Part shown: positions 10,021 to 21,344 of the stretch, in pieces | Layout of the letters: each line of letters opens with the position of its first letter | How positions within the stretch are numbered: position 1 is the stretch's first letter | The notes under the pieces: generated by a model | What the model was told of the DNA's origin: nothing | Seen by the model: the letters and a program-made list of their open reading frames with translations, nothing else | Databases searched by the model: none | Translations under genes and position numbers: made by a program | NCBI GenBank assembly: GCA_014898415.1 | Contig: RCTD01000005.1 | Span: 1,798,001 to 1,862,000 of the forward strand | Direction: 5' to 3' | From: Stromatinia cepivora | Lineage: Eukaryota; Ascomycota; Leotiomycetes; Helotiales; Sclerotiniaceae | DNA length: 64,000 nt

Positions 10021-12336
10021 ATGCGACCGACATTCTCATCAACACTATGGGTCCTTTTGACTTCATTTCTTACTCTTTCTTCTTTCGCTTCAGCAGGAAC
10101 TCGATTAATTGAATCCAAGTCCTTGAACGCGTGTCAGGATAATTCGAGTTTTACGGCAACTTTATTCGATGTTGTCTTCACACCTGGAAATTTAACCTTC
10201 ACGTTCGATGTAGTTGGTGTTTCTTCTATTCAAGGAAATGTTACTTTCGATGTCGAAGTCACGGCTTATGGATATCCCATTTTAAATCGAGTCATCGATC
10301 CATGTTCTTCTGGATTCTCGGGACTCTGCCCAATGAGTACCGGTCAAATCGATATTCAATCTAACATTGTGGTTCCTCAATCTACAGTTGATAGCATTCC
10401 ATCGATCGCATACGGAGTACCGGATTTGGATGCTAACGTCAAAGTTATTATCAATGGGACAGCAAATCCAGATGTTAGTTTGGCATGTGTCGAAGCTCAA
10501 TTATCAAACGGACAAACCGTCGATCAAAAGGGTGTAGGATGGGCAACTGCTGTTATTGCTGGTTTGGCTTTGGTGGCATCTGCTGTAACATCTGGATTAG
10601 GTCATTCGAATACTGCTGCTCATGTAGCAGCCAACGCCTTGTCACTCTTTGGATACTTTCAAGCTCAAGCCATGATCGGACTCACTTCTGTTCCTCTTCC
10701 ACCTATCGTTCAATCATGGACCCAAAATTTCGATTGGAGTATGGGTATAATTGAGGTCGATTTCATGCAAAGCATTGCAACTTGGTATCAAAAGTCCACT
10801 GGTGGAACTCCAGCTACACTCTTGAATACTTTGACCACTACATCTGTTCAAGTCGAGAAACGTTCCATTGGAAAGAGATCAGTTGAACATACCATTCAAC
10901 TTCTTACTAGAGCACATGAAGTCCTGACAAAACGAGCCGATACTACTACAACAACTGGATCATATCTCGTCAAAGGAATTAAACGAGTAGCATTCCGCGC
11001 CGGTATCGAATCCACCAATTTATTCTTGACTGGTCTGGCTTTCTTCTGTATCTTCATTGTCTTCACTATCTTATTTGTTGCACTGTTCAAAGGATTCTGT
11101 GAACTTGCAGTTAAGATGAAGTGGATGAAATCGGATAAATTCTTGGATTTCCGCAATGGATGGTTCACTGTTTTAAAGGGTATTATGTTCCGTATGGTAC
11201 TTATTGGTTACCCACAGATGACTATTCTATGTCTTTGGGAATTCACACAAAATGATTCTCCAGCAGAAATTGTTTTGGCCATTTTCTTCCTCTTTGGTAT
11301 GACAGGGACTCTCGCTTGGGCAGCTACGAAAGTTGTTCGAATCGCCAAACGATCAGTTTTGATGCACAAAAATCCAGCATACATTCTCTACTCAGATCCT
11401 TCGGCTCTCAACAAGTGGGGTTTCCTCTACGTCCAATTCAGAGCAACAGCTTATTATTTCATTCTTCCGACTCTGATTTATATTGTTATTAAGGGAATGT
11501 TTATCGCATTTGGACAAAACTCATCTACAGTTCAAGCTATCGCTCTTCTTTTAATTGAAGCAGCTGCTTTAATTGGAGCTAGTGTTATTCGACCATGGAT
11601 GGACAAAAGTACCAACAGTTTCAATATCGCCATTTGTGCTATCAACTTCTTAAACACCATTTTCCTTTTGGTATTCACGGATATTTTCAATCAACCAGGT
11701 ATCGTCACTGCTGTTATGGGTGTTTTTTTCTTTGTTATCAACGCAGTTTTCTCATTGGTTCTTCTCATTCTTGTTTTACTTGCTACCGTCTATGCTTTTG
11801 TTCGCAAGAACCCAGATAGCCGTTACTTACCAATGACTGATGATCGTGCATCATTCATCAAGTCAAATACGGGCCTGACCACTGAGTTAGATGCTTTGGG
11901 AGCTACTGCTAGAGGAGATAAGGCTGGATATAAACACAACCTCGATTTAGATGATGACAATGATTCATGGTCATCTGATTCTATGAGAAATCCAGCAAAT
12001 ATGCCTCTTCCACCTTCTACAGCAGGTACAGGAGCATATGGAGAGTCAAATCCATCAGTTAGAGAAGCACCTCATTCACCTATTGATCCATCGGTTCCTC
12101 TTTTCCCAGCAAGTGGTTCTCGTGGTCCACCACCAAATTATCAAGATGGAGGACGCAATAGTAATGCTCCTTTAATGTACGAAAGTGATAGATCGAACAA
12201 CGCATCACCAGCTCCATACCGAGACAACCTTTCGACATCAAACTTGTCGCAATCAGGATATAGATCACAAAATAGTGGTAGTCCTGCACCTGGGGGTTTC
12301 AGACCTCAGAATCAGAACCAAAGCAATGCTAGGTAG
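10021..12336 (+). CDS. TRP-like / flavin-carrier (Flc) family membrane protein
   Basis: Intronless, 771 aa. A signal peptide (about residues 1-25, ending SFASA) precedes an ML-like lumenal domain (about 26-165) with paired Cys and N-glycosylation sites. This is followed by a TRP-like transmembrane domain (about 173-600): first helix WATAVIAGLALVASAV, then a large loop, then the cluster from LFLTGLAFFCIFIVFTILF onward with about eight more hydrophobic helices. The tail from about 615 is disordered and rich in Ser, Pro and Asn. This order is that of yeast Flc1-3 and filamentous-fungal TRP-like proteins, which act in the ER, vacuole or plasma membrane in calcium handling, flavin transport and cell-wall maintenance (family knowledge). 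The ATG is the first codon of the signal peptide. A long CT-rich leader lies upstream. The exact paralogue cannot be assigned here. Confidence 0.9.
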   Translation: MRPTFSSTLWVLLTSFLTLSSFASAGTRLIESKSLNACQDNSSFTATLFDVVFTPGNLTFTFDVVGVSSIQGNVTFDVEVTAYGYPILNRVIDPCSSGFSGLCPMSTGQIDIQSNIVVPQSTVDSIPSIAYGVPDLDANVKVIINGTANPDVSLACVEAQLSNGQTVDQKGVGWATAVIAGLALVASAVTSGLGHSNTAAHVAANALSLFGYFQAQAMIGLTSVPLPPIVQSWTQNFDWSMGIIEVDFMQSIATWYQKSTGGTPATLLNTLTTTSVQVEKRSIGKRSVEHTIQLLTRAHEVLTKRADTTTTTGSYLVKGIKRVAFRAGIESTNLFLTGLAFFCIFIVFTILFVALFKGFCELAVKMKWMKSDKFLDFRNGWFTVLKGIMFRMVLIGYPQMTILCLWEFTQNDSPAEIVLAIFFLFGMTGTLAWAATKVVRIAKRSVLMHKNPAYILYSDPSALNKWGFLYVQFRATAYYFILPTLIYIVIKGMFIAFGQNSSTVQAIALLLIEAAALIGASVIRPWMDKSTNSFNIAICAINFLNTIFLLVFTDIFNQPGIVTAVMGVFFFVINAVFSLVLLILVLLATVYAFVRKNPDSRYLPMTDDRASFIKSNTGLTTELDALGATARGDKAGYKHNLDLDDDNDSWSSDSMRNPANMPLPPSTAGTGAYGESNPSVREAPHSPIDPSVPLFPASGSRGPPPNYQDGGRNSNAPLMYESDRSNNASPAPYRDNLSTSNLSQSGYRSQNSGSPAPGGFRPQNQNQSNAR

Positions 12337-12958
12337 GAATTTACTGATGATTGATGACGTGCATAAGCTAACGAATCTGATAGTCCTTGGCAGCGTGGAG
12401 CAGGTTATGACCATTAATGAGGGGGCTTTCATAAAAAGGCGTTGAGAATATATTGGTTGATCGAAGTTGAAAACTTGTTTCGACACATAAAGCATGTTTC
12501 AACTAATAGGGAAATTACTGGGTTGGAAGGTGTTATTTGCAACTTTCTTTTCTCTTTTCTGCAACCCGAGTTTCTTTTTTTTGGCATTAGGATCGGTAGT
12601 CAATAGTGACATGCAAACTCTTACCTGTTGAGTGATATACTCGAGGAGAGTTCTTTTTTTTCTTTGCCTCATTGTTTTCTGAGTTGAATTTTTGGGTTTT
12701 TCTTGTGTTGGGAATCGGTGGAAGGTTATTGGTTTCTTTTGTGTCGTTGGGGATGGGAGGGGAGGAGGGGAGGAAGAGAGGGGCTTGGAGGGTTGGGAAC
12801 GCGGAAGGGAGACGGAGATGAAGGGTGGAAGGACTGGAAGGAGGGTAGATGAATGGATGGATAAGAGGGTAGGAAAAGGGATGAATAGAGGGGTTAAGAG
12901 AAGATGGATATCAAAGGTGGATAGGAAGGAGAATAAACAAACTTGTATAAAACAAAAT

Positions 12959-12961
<3 letters not shown>

Positions 12962-13011
<50 letters not shown>

Positions 13012-13013
13012 AG
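12962..13013 (+). repeat. (CA)n microsatellite
   Basis: About 20 CA units, slightly interrupted at the end, between the TRP-like gene and HAS1. Confidence 0.95.
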
Positions 13014-13469
13014 TCAATCAATAAGGTGGCACGTACCTAGGTAGATCAATTAATTTGATGGTATATTAAAACTATGGATTTTTTGAAATGTTGGGATCTG
13101 GTTGATTGTCAGTGAGACGGCGAGTGAGTAGCGTTTGCTGAGTAGTGACTGATGAGTAAGTAGTAAGTTGCATGAAGGAGGACTTTTGGGGCAAAGAATA
13201 GAATATTAGAAAATTGGATAATGGAAAATTGGAGATTGTTTTGGGAGAAAGAGGGAAGAGGTTATGTCAGGTGACCGTAGAGTGAGCACTGATCATTTCC
13301 TCTGGACCAATAGATAAGCCCTAACACCAACGCTTATCTAGATTCCTTAGCGTGTAAAAATAATTTTCTAAGAGGTTTCCTCAAGTTCGAATTTGTATTC
13401 AATTTACGATACCTACCATTTCTACGACATCACATAATCCATTGTGCGAAATAATTATCGACATTCAAA

Positions 13470-15199
13470 ATGGGTTCTGTTGAATTGAAAAAGAGAAATC
13501 GCAGTCATGCGAAAAATACGAAAAACACGAAAAGTGAGGCGCCTGTGGTAGAGAAAGAGGCGGAGATTACTCGTGAGAGTGATGTTGAGGAGGAGATTGA
13601 GGAAGAAGAGGAGGCGATGGAAGAGGTCGAGGAGGAGGAGAAGGATGACGAGGAGAAGGACGACGAACATAAACATTTGTCTTTACCTACTGTTAACGAT
13701 GCATCCGTCGAGAAATTTTCAGAACTCAATCTTTCCGACAAAACCATGAAAGCCCTGACCGAAGACATGAAATTCGATACCATGACCGAAATTCAACGAA
13801 GAGGTATTCCACCATTGTTGGCAGGAAGAGATGTCCTTGGTGCTGCAAAAACGGGTTCTGGAAAAACATTATCATTCTTGATACCTGCAGTTGAGATGTT
13901 ACATTCTTTGCGCTTTAAACCAAGAAATGGTACTGGTGTTATTGTCGTTTCTCCTACAAGAGAATTGGCATTACAAATTTTTGGAGTTGCTAGAGAACTC
14001 ATGGCTCATCATTCACAAACTTATGGTATTGTTATGGGTGGCGCAAATAGAAGAGCAGAGGCGGAAAAGTTGGTCAAAGGAGTCAATTTATTGATCGCTA
14101 CACCTGGACGACTCCTCGATCATTTACAAAATACACAAGGATTTATCTTCAAGAACTTGAAGGCATTAGTTATTGATGAAGCAGATCGAATTTTGGAAGC
14201 TGGTTTCGAAGATGAGATGAAGCAAATTGTTAAGGTTTTACCAAAGGATGATCGTCAAACTATGCTCTTTTCCGCAACACAAACTACTAAAGTCGAAGAT
14301 CTCGCAAGAATTTCTCTTCGACCAGGACCTCTTTACATTAATGTTGATAATAAGAAGGAACACAGTACAGTTGAAGGTCTTGAACAAGGTTACGTCGTCT
14401 GCGATTCCGATAAAAGATTCTTATTACTTTTCTCTTTCCTCAAGCGCAACCTTAAGAAGAAAATCATCGTCTTTTTCTCAAGTTGTGCTTGTGTGAAATA
14501 TCATGCCGAACTTCTCAATTATATCGATTTACCAGTTCTTGACTTGCATGGCAAACAAAAGCAACAAAAACGTACAAATACCTTTTTCGAATTTTGTAAT
14601 GCTAAACAAGGTACACTTATTTGTACAGATGTTGCAGCTAGAGGTCTTGATGTAAGTTTTCTTTGTTTTCCTCTCAATTGAAAAAACTAACATTGCCTCA
14701 ATAGATCCCTGATGTAGATTGGGTAATTCAATTCGATCCTCCTGATGACCCAACAGATTATATTCACCGCGTTGGTCGAACTGCTCGAGGCAATGATGGA
14801 AAGGGTCGCTCTCTTCTTTTCCTTCAACCATCCGAAGTTGGTTTCCTTACCCATCTTAAGACCGCCCGTATTCCAGTTGTAGAATTCGAATTCCCCGCTG
14901 CAAAGATTGTCAACATTCAAAGCCAACTTTCGAAATTAATCGCACAAAACTACTACTTGAATAAGAGTGCAAAGGAAGGATACAAGAGTTACTTGCAAGC
15001 ATATGCAAGCCATTCTCTAAGAAGCGTCTTCGATGTAGGAAAATTAGACCTAATCAAGGTAGCCAAGAGTTTTGGATTCGATGCCCCTCCAAGGGTAGAT
15101 ATAAACATATCAGCCGGAATGAAGGATACCGCGCCAAAGAAGAGACCATACGGAAGTCAACCTAGACAAGGAGGTACCTATAAGAAAAGGAAGTTGTAG
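13470..15199 (+). CDS. HAS1: ATP-dependent RNA helicase Has1 (DEAD-box)
   Basis: Exons 13470-14651 and 14705-15199, with a 53-bp intron; 558 aa against 505 in yeast Has1. Residues 30-70 form a very acidic Glu/Asp stretch. The core shows the Q motif region (FDTMTEIQ), Walker A AKTGSGKT (126-133), PTREL, TPGR, DEAD (236-239), SAT (268-270), and after the intron HRVGRTARG. The tail has [20 protein letters not shown] and [16 protein letters not shown], ending in a basic KKRKL typical of Has1. Has1 works in the nucleolus on both 40S and 60S ribosome precursors, releasing snoRNAs (established for yeast). The intron falls between LD and IPDVDW in the helicase C domain. The ATG follows AAA and is the only sensible start. 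Confidence 0.96.
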
Positions 15200-15911
15200 G
15201 GATGAGATGTTTGAAGCAAACGTGATTGGTTGTATTATTCATTGTAGGCAAGGTGTTATTTTGGGGTGGGAAAATCTGTTGTTTTTAAAAAATTTGGGCT
15301 CCTGGAAGGGAGGGGGGTTTTATATCATATAATTCTGAGAATTCTTCTTGTGAAATGGAGATTTTATTTTAAGGAAATAAATTGAATATACTAGAGTATT
15401 AAAATTGATGTTGGGTCTTAGGGTGTTGTGATGTATGATGTGTGTATGGAGTATGTGTATGTGTTTTGAATGTGATTTTTTGGATAGTAGGCAGGTAGTT
15501 CTAATTGATAGGTACTAGGTATATAAAATATAAAATCAGTCAAATGAATGAATGCCTGTATGCCTGTCAAGGTGTGAAGATGTAGGTAGATAGGTAGGTA
15601 GGTAGGTACTTGCAAATATTTGATTATTTGATTATTTAATTCATGTGCTATCGACCTGATATCCCAAGAACATTTTCCTAGGTAGGTAAGATCTTAAAGC
15701 TAGGGAGAGGCAGATCCCCGGAAAAGTATTTACGCTTTGGTGTGGTTAACCCCGCAATCTTCCGATCGATTACCTACCTACCAACCGGATTGATATCATA
15801 TCATAGATTACCTTTTTGGAATCTTGTAATATTACAAGAAAATAAATTGATAGGTATCCGACAATACTTTGGGTACCTATCTATCAATCAATCTATCTAT
15901 CTATCTAAACA
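15200..15911. other. intergenic region between HAS1 and the thioesterase gene
   Basis: Contains HAS1 3' UTR sequence, a (GGTA)n run at about 15591-15608 and (CTAT)n near 15878-15906 just before the next ATG. No gene is seen. Confidence 0.6.
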
Positions 15912-17903
15912 ATGACAAGACTCAAGATTCCGAATTCGAAGATAAGGGTAGATTTCTTGCAATCGCGCGCTTTGAGATTGAGATTGAGTAATTTCAATTA
16001 TAACCTCATTGGGAATTCTCATACGGCACGCAGTTTCTCGACGAGTGGGCACAGGGAGACGGATGGTGTGTATAGGGAGTTGACGGCGATGAGGACGAGG
16101 GTGCCGTTTATTGAGGCTTGGAGGGGGAGAGGTGGGGAGAGGACGGGGGAGGGGGATGGAGATGGGAAGAGAGGAGGTGAGGAGGGGATGGGGGAAGGGA
16201 AGGAGGGGAATGTGGGGAAGGAGGGAAGGGGGAAGGATGTGGGAGATGGACCAAAGATGAAGAGGATGGGGGATAGTTTTCATAGGGTGGTGAGTTTTTT
16301 TGTTTTTTTTCTTGTTGAGGGGTGGGTTTGGGGTTTTGGAGATGGGTTTGTGGAGATGGGGAGAGGAAATTGGGAGAGAGAAGGGAGAGAAGAAGGTGAA
16401 AAGAAAATAGGGGAGAAGGGCGGGAGGGGAAAGAAGGGAGGGATGTCATGGGATATTTGATATCCTTCATTTCATTATCATTCATCACATTAAGGACGAG
16501 AGACAATATCGCCCTGGGCCTGGGGAGTTACTATTGATTAGCTATAATACAGGGAAAACAGGAGATAGGGGAAATACAGTAGGAGGAATTAATGCTAACG
16601 TTGTACATTTGTGCTTTTCTAGATTTTACCTTTGGCAAGCGATCCTTGGCTTCTGGATAATTATATTACCGCCAGTGGACATGTGAGATTGGGGGCGATT
16701 TTTATGGTGGGTTTCAACTCTGGAGTTGGACATTGAATATGGAAGAGGGAATGCGAAGGAATTATAAAGGGATGAGAAACCACATACTAACACACCCCAG
16801 GACCTTGATGCCCTCGCCGGAGTAATTTCCTACAAACATACCGGCGACAGTGTAATGACCGTCACGGCAGCCGTAGATCGAATCACCCTCTCCCGACCCC
16901 TCCTCGAAATCTGTGATCTAGAACTCTCGGGTCAAGTTACCTTTGCAACCGGTCGTTCTAGTATGGAAGTATCATTACAAGTATGCAAAGCGGTTCCATC
17001 GGGCCAAGCGAGAAAAAAAGATGTATTTATGGAATGTGCATTTACGATGGTATCATTAGATCCGGTTACTAAAAAAGCAGTTAAGATTGCGGGTGTAGCA
17101 CCGGAGAATGAAGAAGAAAGGAAATTGTATGAGCTTGGAATGAGGAGTTATGAGAAGAAGAAGAGGGAGATGGGTAGGGGATTAAGGAGTAAGGAACCGG
17201 ATGATGAGGAGAGTGATTTAATTCATAGGTTGTGGTTGAAAACTTTGGATTATCATGGTTTGTTTTCCTTTCTTTTTTCTCTTCTCTCAACTCAGCACCT
17301 TCAGACCGCTTTTCCACTCAGTATTAACACCCCACAGATCCCAACACCCCCTCCCTCCTCCCCAAAACCTGCACGCGCATGTCCAACTCCACAATCCAAT
17401 CCGTTCAAATCATGCAACCCCAATACCGCAATCGACATAATTTCATGATCTTCGGTGGTTTCCTCTTAAAATCTACTTTCGAATTGGCTTTTACATGTGC
17501 ATCGGCTATTTCTCATTCGAGACCTACGTTTATAGCGTTAGATCCTAGTACGTTTGAGAATCCGGTGCCGGTTGGAAGTGTGCTTTATGTGAGTGCTACG
17601 TTGGCTTATGGTGATAGACCGCTTGTTGGTGGGGAGGGGGAGGGAGGAGTGGATGAGGGGATGGGAGAAGGAGAAGGAGAAGCAGGGATGGATAAGGGAA
17701 AAGGACAGAAAACGAGGGTTCAGATAAGAGTCGATACTAAAGTTAAGAATGTAGAACATGGTGAGACGAAACCGACGGGTCAGTTTAATTATACGTTTGA
17801 GGTGGAGGGGATAGTACAGGTTTTACCGGAGAGTTATAGGGAGTTTATGGTTTATCTTGATGCGAGGAGGAGGAGTAGGGGGAGGGGTGGGGGTGTTGGT
17901 TGA
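15912..17903 (+). CDS. mitochondrial acyl-CoA thioesterase (ACOT9-like, double hotdog)
   Basis: Four exons: 15912-16289, 16623-16706, 16801-17257 and 17338-17903; 494 aa. All junctions are GT-AG and phase-consistent. The N-terminus is basic and hydroxylated without acidic residues (RALRLRLSNFNYN, then RSFSTSG), as in a mitochondrial presequence. A low-complexity Gly/Glu/Lys linker follows. The first hotdog region has LPLASDPWLLDNYI, GHVRLGAIFMDLDALAG and ISYKHTGD, which match the ACOT9 family. The second has RNRHNFMIFGGFLL and ELAFTCASAISHSRP. The enzyme hydrolyses acyl-CoA to free acid and CoA in mitochondria (family knowledge). Gly/Glu-rich insertions in both halves are unusually long. The 333-bp first intron is long for this genome, so the first splice pair is the least certain. 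Confidence 0.88.
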
Positions 17904-18553
17904 GAGGGTTGAGAGGGTTGCGGGGAGTGTGGGTAAGGAGATGGATGTGCATGTGGATGTGGTGGGGGGAGGGGGTGATGGGGGGTTGAAAGTTCTTTGA
18001 AGAGGGGAAGTGGAGTGGGAGAGGAAGAAAGTTTGAGGTGAGGTGGTAGTGTGTGATGATTGCTTCTGATGCATTTGTGAGGGTAGTATGATGCCTGCAA
18101 TCCCGCAAATTAGAGAAGAGGAATAAGCAGATCTCACGATTGAAACCGAGATGAATACGATCGCATTTAAGAAAACTGAATATGGAATATAGCTACGAAG
18201 ATGGATAGAGGACTTCTAATGGTAGATAGACATCTGGAGGCTAACTTGCTATTTCGTATTGTATATGTATATGTATATTGCCATTGGAGTTTTACATTTC
18301 ATATTTGAGAATTGGAATTTTTGACTGCGTTTATTTGTTTGATGATTTATATTTATGGTTATACATTTATTTATAGTTCTCCTTGTTATGGGGATATATA
18401 TCCCAAATTACAAGTCTCTATTGTACATTTATTTTATTCATCACATATATACGTACATAATCATCCAGGCATACCATCTCATCCCATCCTATTCAACACT
18501 CCAAAAAACATACAACCCCTCCAATCCCTCCACGCCCAACCCAACCATCCCCC
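17904..18553. other. convergent intergenic region
   Basis: Lies between the 3' ends of the thioesterase (plus) and DUF3433 (minus) genes. It is G-rich at the start, then AT-rich. Pro/His-rich minus-strand ORFs here are complements of the G-rich tail. No gene is seen. Confidence 0.6.
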
Positions 18554-21344
18554 TTAATAATCCTGCCAATTAGAAGTCCACGGCAAACTCTCCGCCTTTT
18601 TATCCCTCCCATGCAAATAATTCCCACTCAACTCCTCCTCATCAACCCCACAATGCATTTCCCCATCTCTGCCCTTAAACCAACCCAATCCATACTGCTT
18701 TCCTATCCCCACAAGCCTCTCCTCCATCTCTCGATTATTTAATTTCTCTGTCCCGACAAAATCATACAGCATCTTCGATTGATATATAAACGCCAGAATA
18801 CTCGCTATAGAGCTTGGTTGCCGCGGGAGAAATGCATGGCGGCGTCGTGTGTAGGAGAGCATGGATATGAGGATTAGAGAGATGAGGATGAATATTGCGA
18901 GGAAAAATGATGTCCAGAATGAGGCGTAGGTTTCTTCTCCGGAATCGATATCTGAATTGCGGGGTTTGGGCGAGGAGGAGGAGGATGAGGAAAGACCAGA
19001 TGTAAAATCATTTCCGGTAACGGTACTAAAACTCGTCACGCACACGGTGAGGATTTCCGCTAATACGGAACCTAATCCTACTATAGCAACCAGATAATGT
19101 CCGTTGAGAAATGCGCGGATGGGTAACCAGCCAAATGCCATGGCTGTATAATCGAGGGTTAGAGCGGTGGGAGAGGCGTGTCGGAGGGAAAGTATGTAGA
19201 AGGGTTCGATCATACGGATGGCGGTTTCGAGACTGCCCCAGCAGAGTTTGATGGATACGGCGCCGAGGGTTAGCAGCCAGGGTGCTTTATCTGTGATGAT
19301 GTTTGCGGGGGTGAAAAGAATTATAGGGATGAGGATTGTAAAGAGGAACATGCCGATCACGAAGGGGATTCCGGCGACGAGACGAAGAAATAATGGATGA
19401 GGATTTTCATCGTGGTGGTGATGGGAATCGTATTTATCTTTATCGGCTTGCGTGAGTATGATACTATCTTCCGGCGCGAGCGACGAGTTACGAAGCGTAT
19501 AATGATGAGCCTTGAGTTTTTGATGAATCATATCCGGAGTCGCCGTATCCATATCTTTAAAATCCATCAGAATGTGGCTGCGATTCGCCATGGCGGCTAT
19601 CCCCGCTACTCCTTTTACATCGGCTACTAGACCCGAGCGTCGGCGCTCCAGTTGCCAGAGTAGTATACACCCGAATATGGCACAGAGCCAGAGTGTTAAA
19701 CTTAATAATCGGGACCAGGGACCTGAAATTACGATTCCCTTCATCACGCCCGGATCAGCTTTTCGTTCTGCGCGACTGGGTATGAGCACCACGCTCGCGG
19801 ATTGTAATGTAGGTACTAATGAAACCGCCATTAAAGTCGCTATCGACGATACGGCAACTGCATAATGTTTAAAAAGCAATGCTCGAAACGGACGCAAAAC
19901 ATTGAAAAATGTAATATAATCCACGTTAATCGATTCGGCAGCCAAGGCACCTCCTTCTTTGGAAAGTTGATAATAGGCTTCCAGTCGCTTAACTTCAAAA
20001 TCGGTGATTTGCCATAATACACCGAATGTAACGGCGACGAGAGTGGGTAAATATTTAAAACAAAAATAATCCCATGTTTTCATCAGGGAGGGAGATGTGA
20101 ATGAATATAAAGGCTTCTTGAGCGATTTTTGATACAGGTATTCTTCGGCGGCTCCGAGGACGATAGAGATTATTATGAGAGCTGTTAGATAGGGGGCGCG
20201 CATCGAAAAGGGTTTCCAGTTTGCTTGGGGGTAGAATACCTTGATGTTGGAGGATTTGAAGGTGCTTTTTTTTGTTGATACCCAGGGGTAAGGAATCCAT
20301 ACTTTTGAAATCGAAATTTGGGCGGTGGGATCCCATGGTGTGGCCTCCGAATGAACTTATATCTACGGGTGCGGAAATGGGTTCTTGGACTATTACTTCG
20401 ATTACTTCGCCTCGTCTATTTGCTTCGTTTTGTGCTAGATCTTTAAGTGTGGGTGCTCTATTTAATCCACCATTTCGAAGCGTAAGACGTCGAGATAGAC
20501 GTGAAGCGGTGGTGGAAGATTGTGATGATTCGACCATGAGATCCGTACTGGTTATCGTACTATCGGGAGTAAACCCAGCACCCAATCCTCCGGTAAGTAT
20601 CCCAGCAGCTTCTTGACGATTTATTTGTTCGCGCATCGCGGGCGTCAAGGTGGAATTATTCATGGGTTCGTGGAACATGGATAGATCAAAGGGAATGGCC
20701 ATGGGGGATACCATAGGTGCATCTTCATATTCGGTTTCTTCGCTGGCGGTTTTGTCGTAGGTTTTTCCTTGATAGGACATGGGTATGGCGGCACTTAATA
20801 GATTGAGATCAAATTCTTCTTCGGGAATTGATGCATCTCGAGAATGTTGAAGTAATGATTTTCTTTGAGAAAACCTCTTTGGTGTAATATCGCTTTTCAT
20901 TGTATCTTTGCTCGAATCGACATTTGATTTTGTGGTAGCTGGATTATAACTAGCACGTTTGGAGAAAAGTTTGAATGATTTCCGAGTTGGAGAAGCTGTT
21001 CGTGAAGTTCCTGGTAGAAATGAAGATTTTAAATCATATTTAGTTGAAGCATCCATAGGACCCAACGATGTTAAAATATGTGCGGATAATGGCACATGAC
21101 TGATATCAATCTCATCACTTTCACTAGAGAGCAAAGAAGCTTCTGAAGTAGGTGAGAGTGTTGATGCTAGTGATGATTGATTTCTTATGTAACGTTTGAT
21201 ACGCGTCTTGGGAGATCTGTGGTTTTCAATTGAGGTTATATGATGTGTTGGGTTTATCTTCGAGGAGGATGATGTAGAATGGTTGTGTGGAGAGGTATCC
21301 CCGGATTCATGTTCTGCCATAACCCAATTCCTTAATTCTTCCAA
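18554..21344 (-). CDS. DUF3433 polytopic membrane protein, with a homopolymer frameshift
   Basis: Two long minus-strand ORFs (21344-20055 and 20203-18554) are parts of one gene of about 929 codons. The N-terminal 350 residues are cytosolic and Ser/Thr-rich. Two DUF3433 repeats follow, each with paired transmembrane helices: the first after WKPFSMRAPYLTALIIISIV and around PTLVAVTFGVLWQITDFEVKR, the second around GSLETAIRMIEPFYILS. The frame changes at a run of eight T (plus strand, 20266-20273). One base fewer would join LPLGINKK to STFKSSNIKVFY and then the conserved region. I found no canonical intron that does the same. It is either a sequencing indel or a real disruption. The function of DUF3433 proteins is not established. 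The C-terminal ORF is intact to a stop at 18554. Confidence 0.8.

Noticed and set aside
16108..16506. 132-aa Ser/Pro-rich minus ORF
   Set aside because: It is the complement of the G-rich thioesterase first exon and intron, which has family support on the plus strand.
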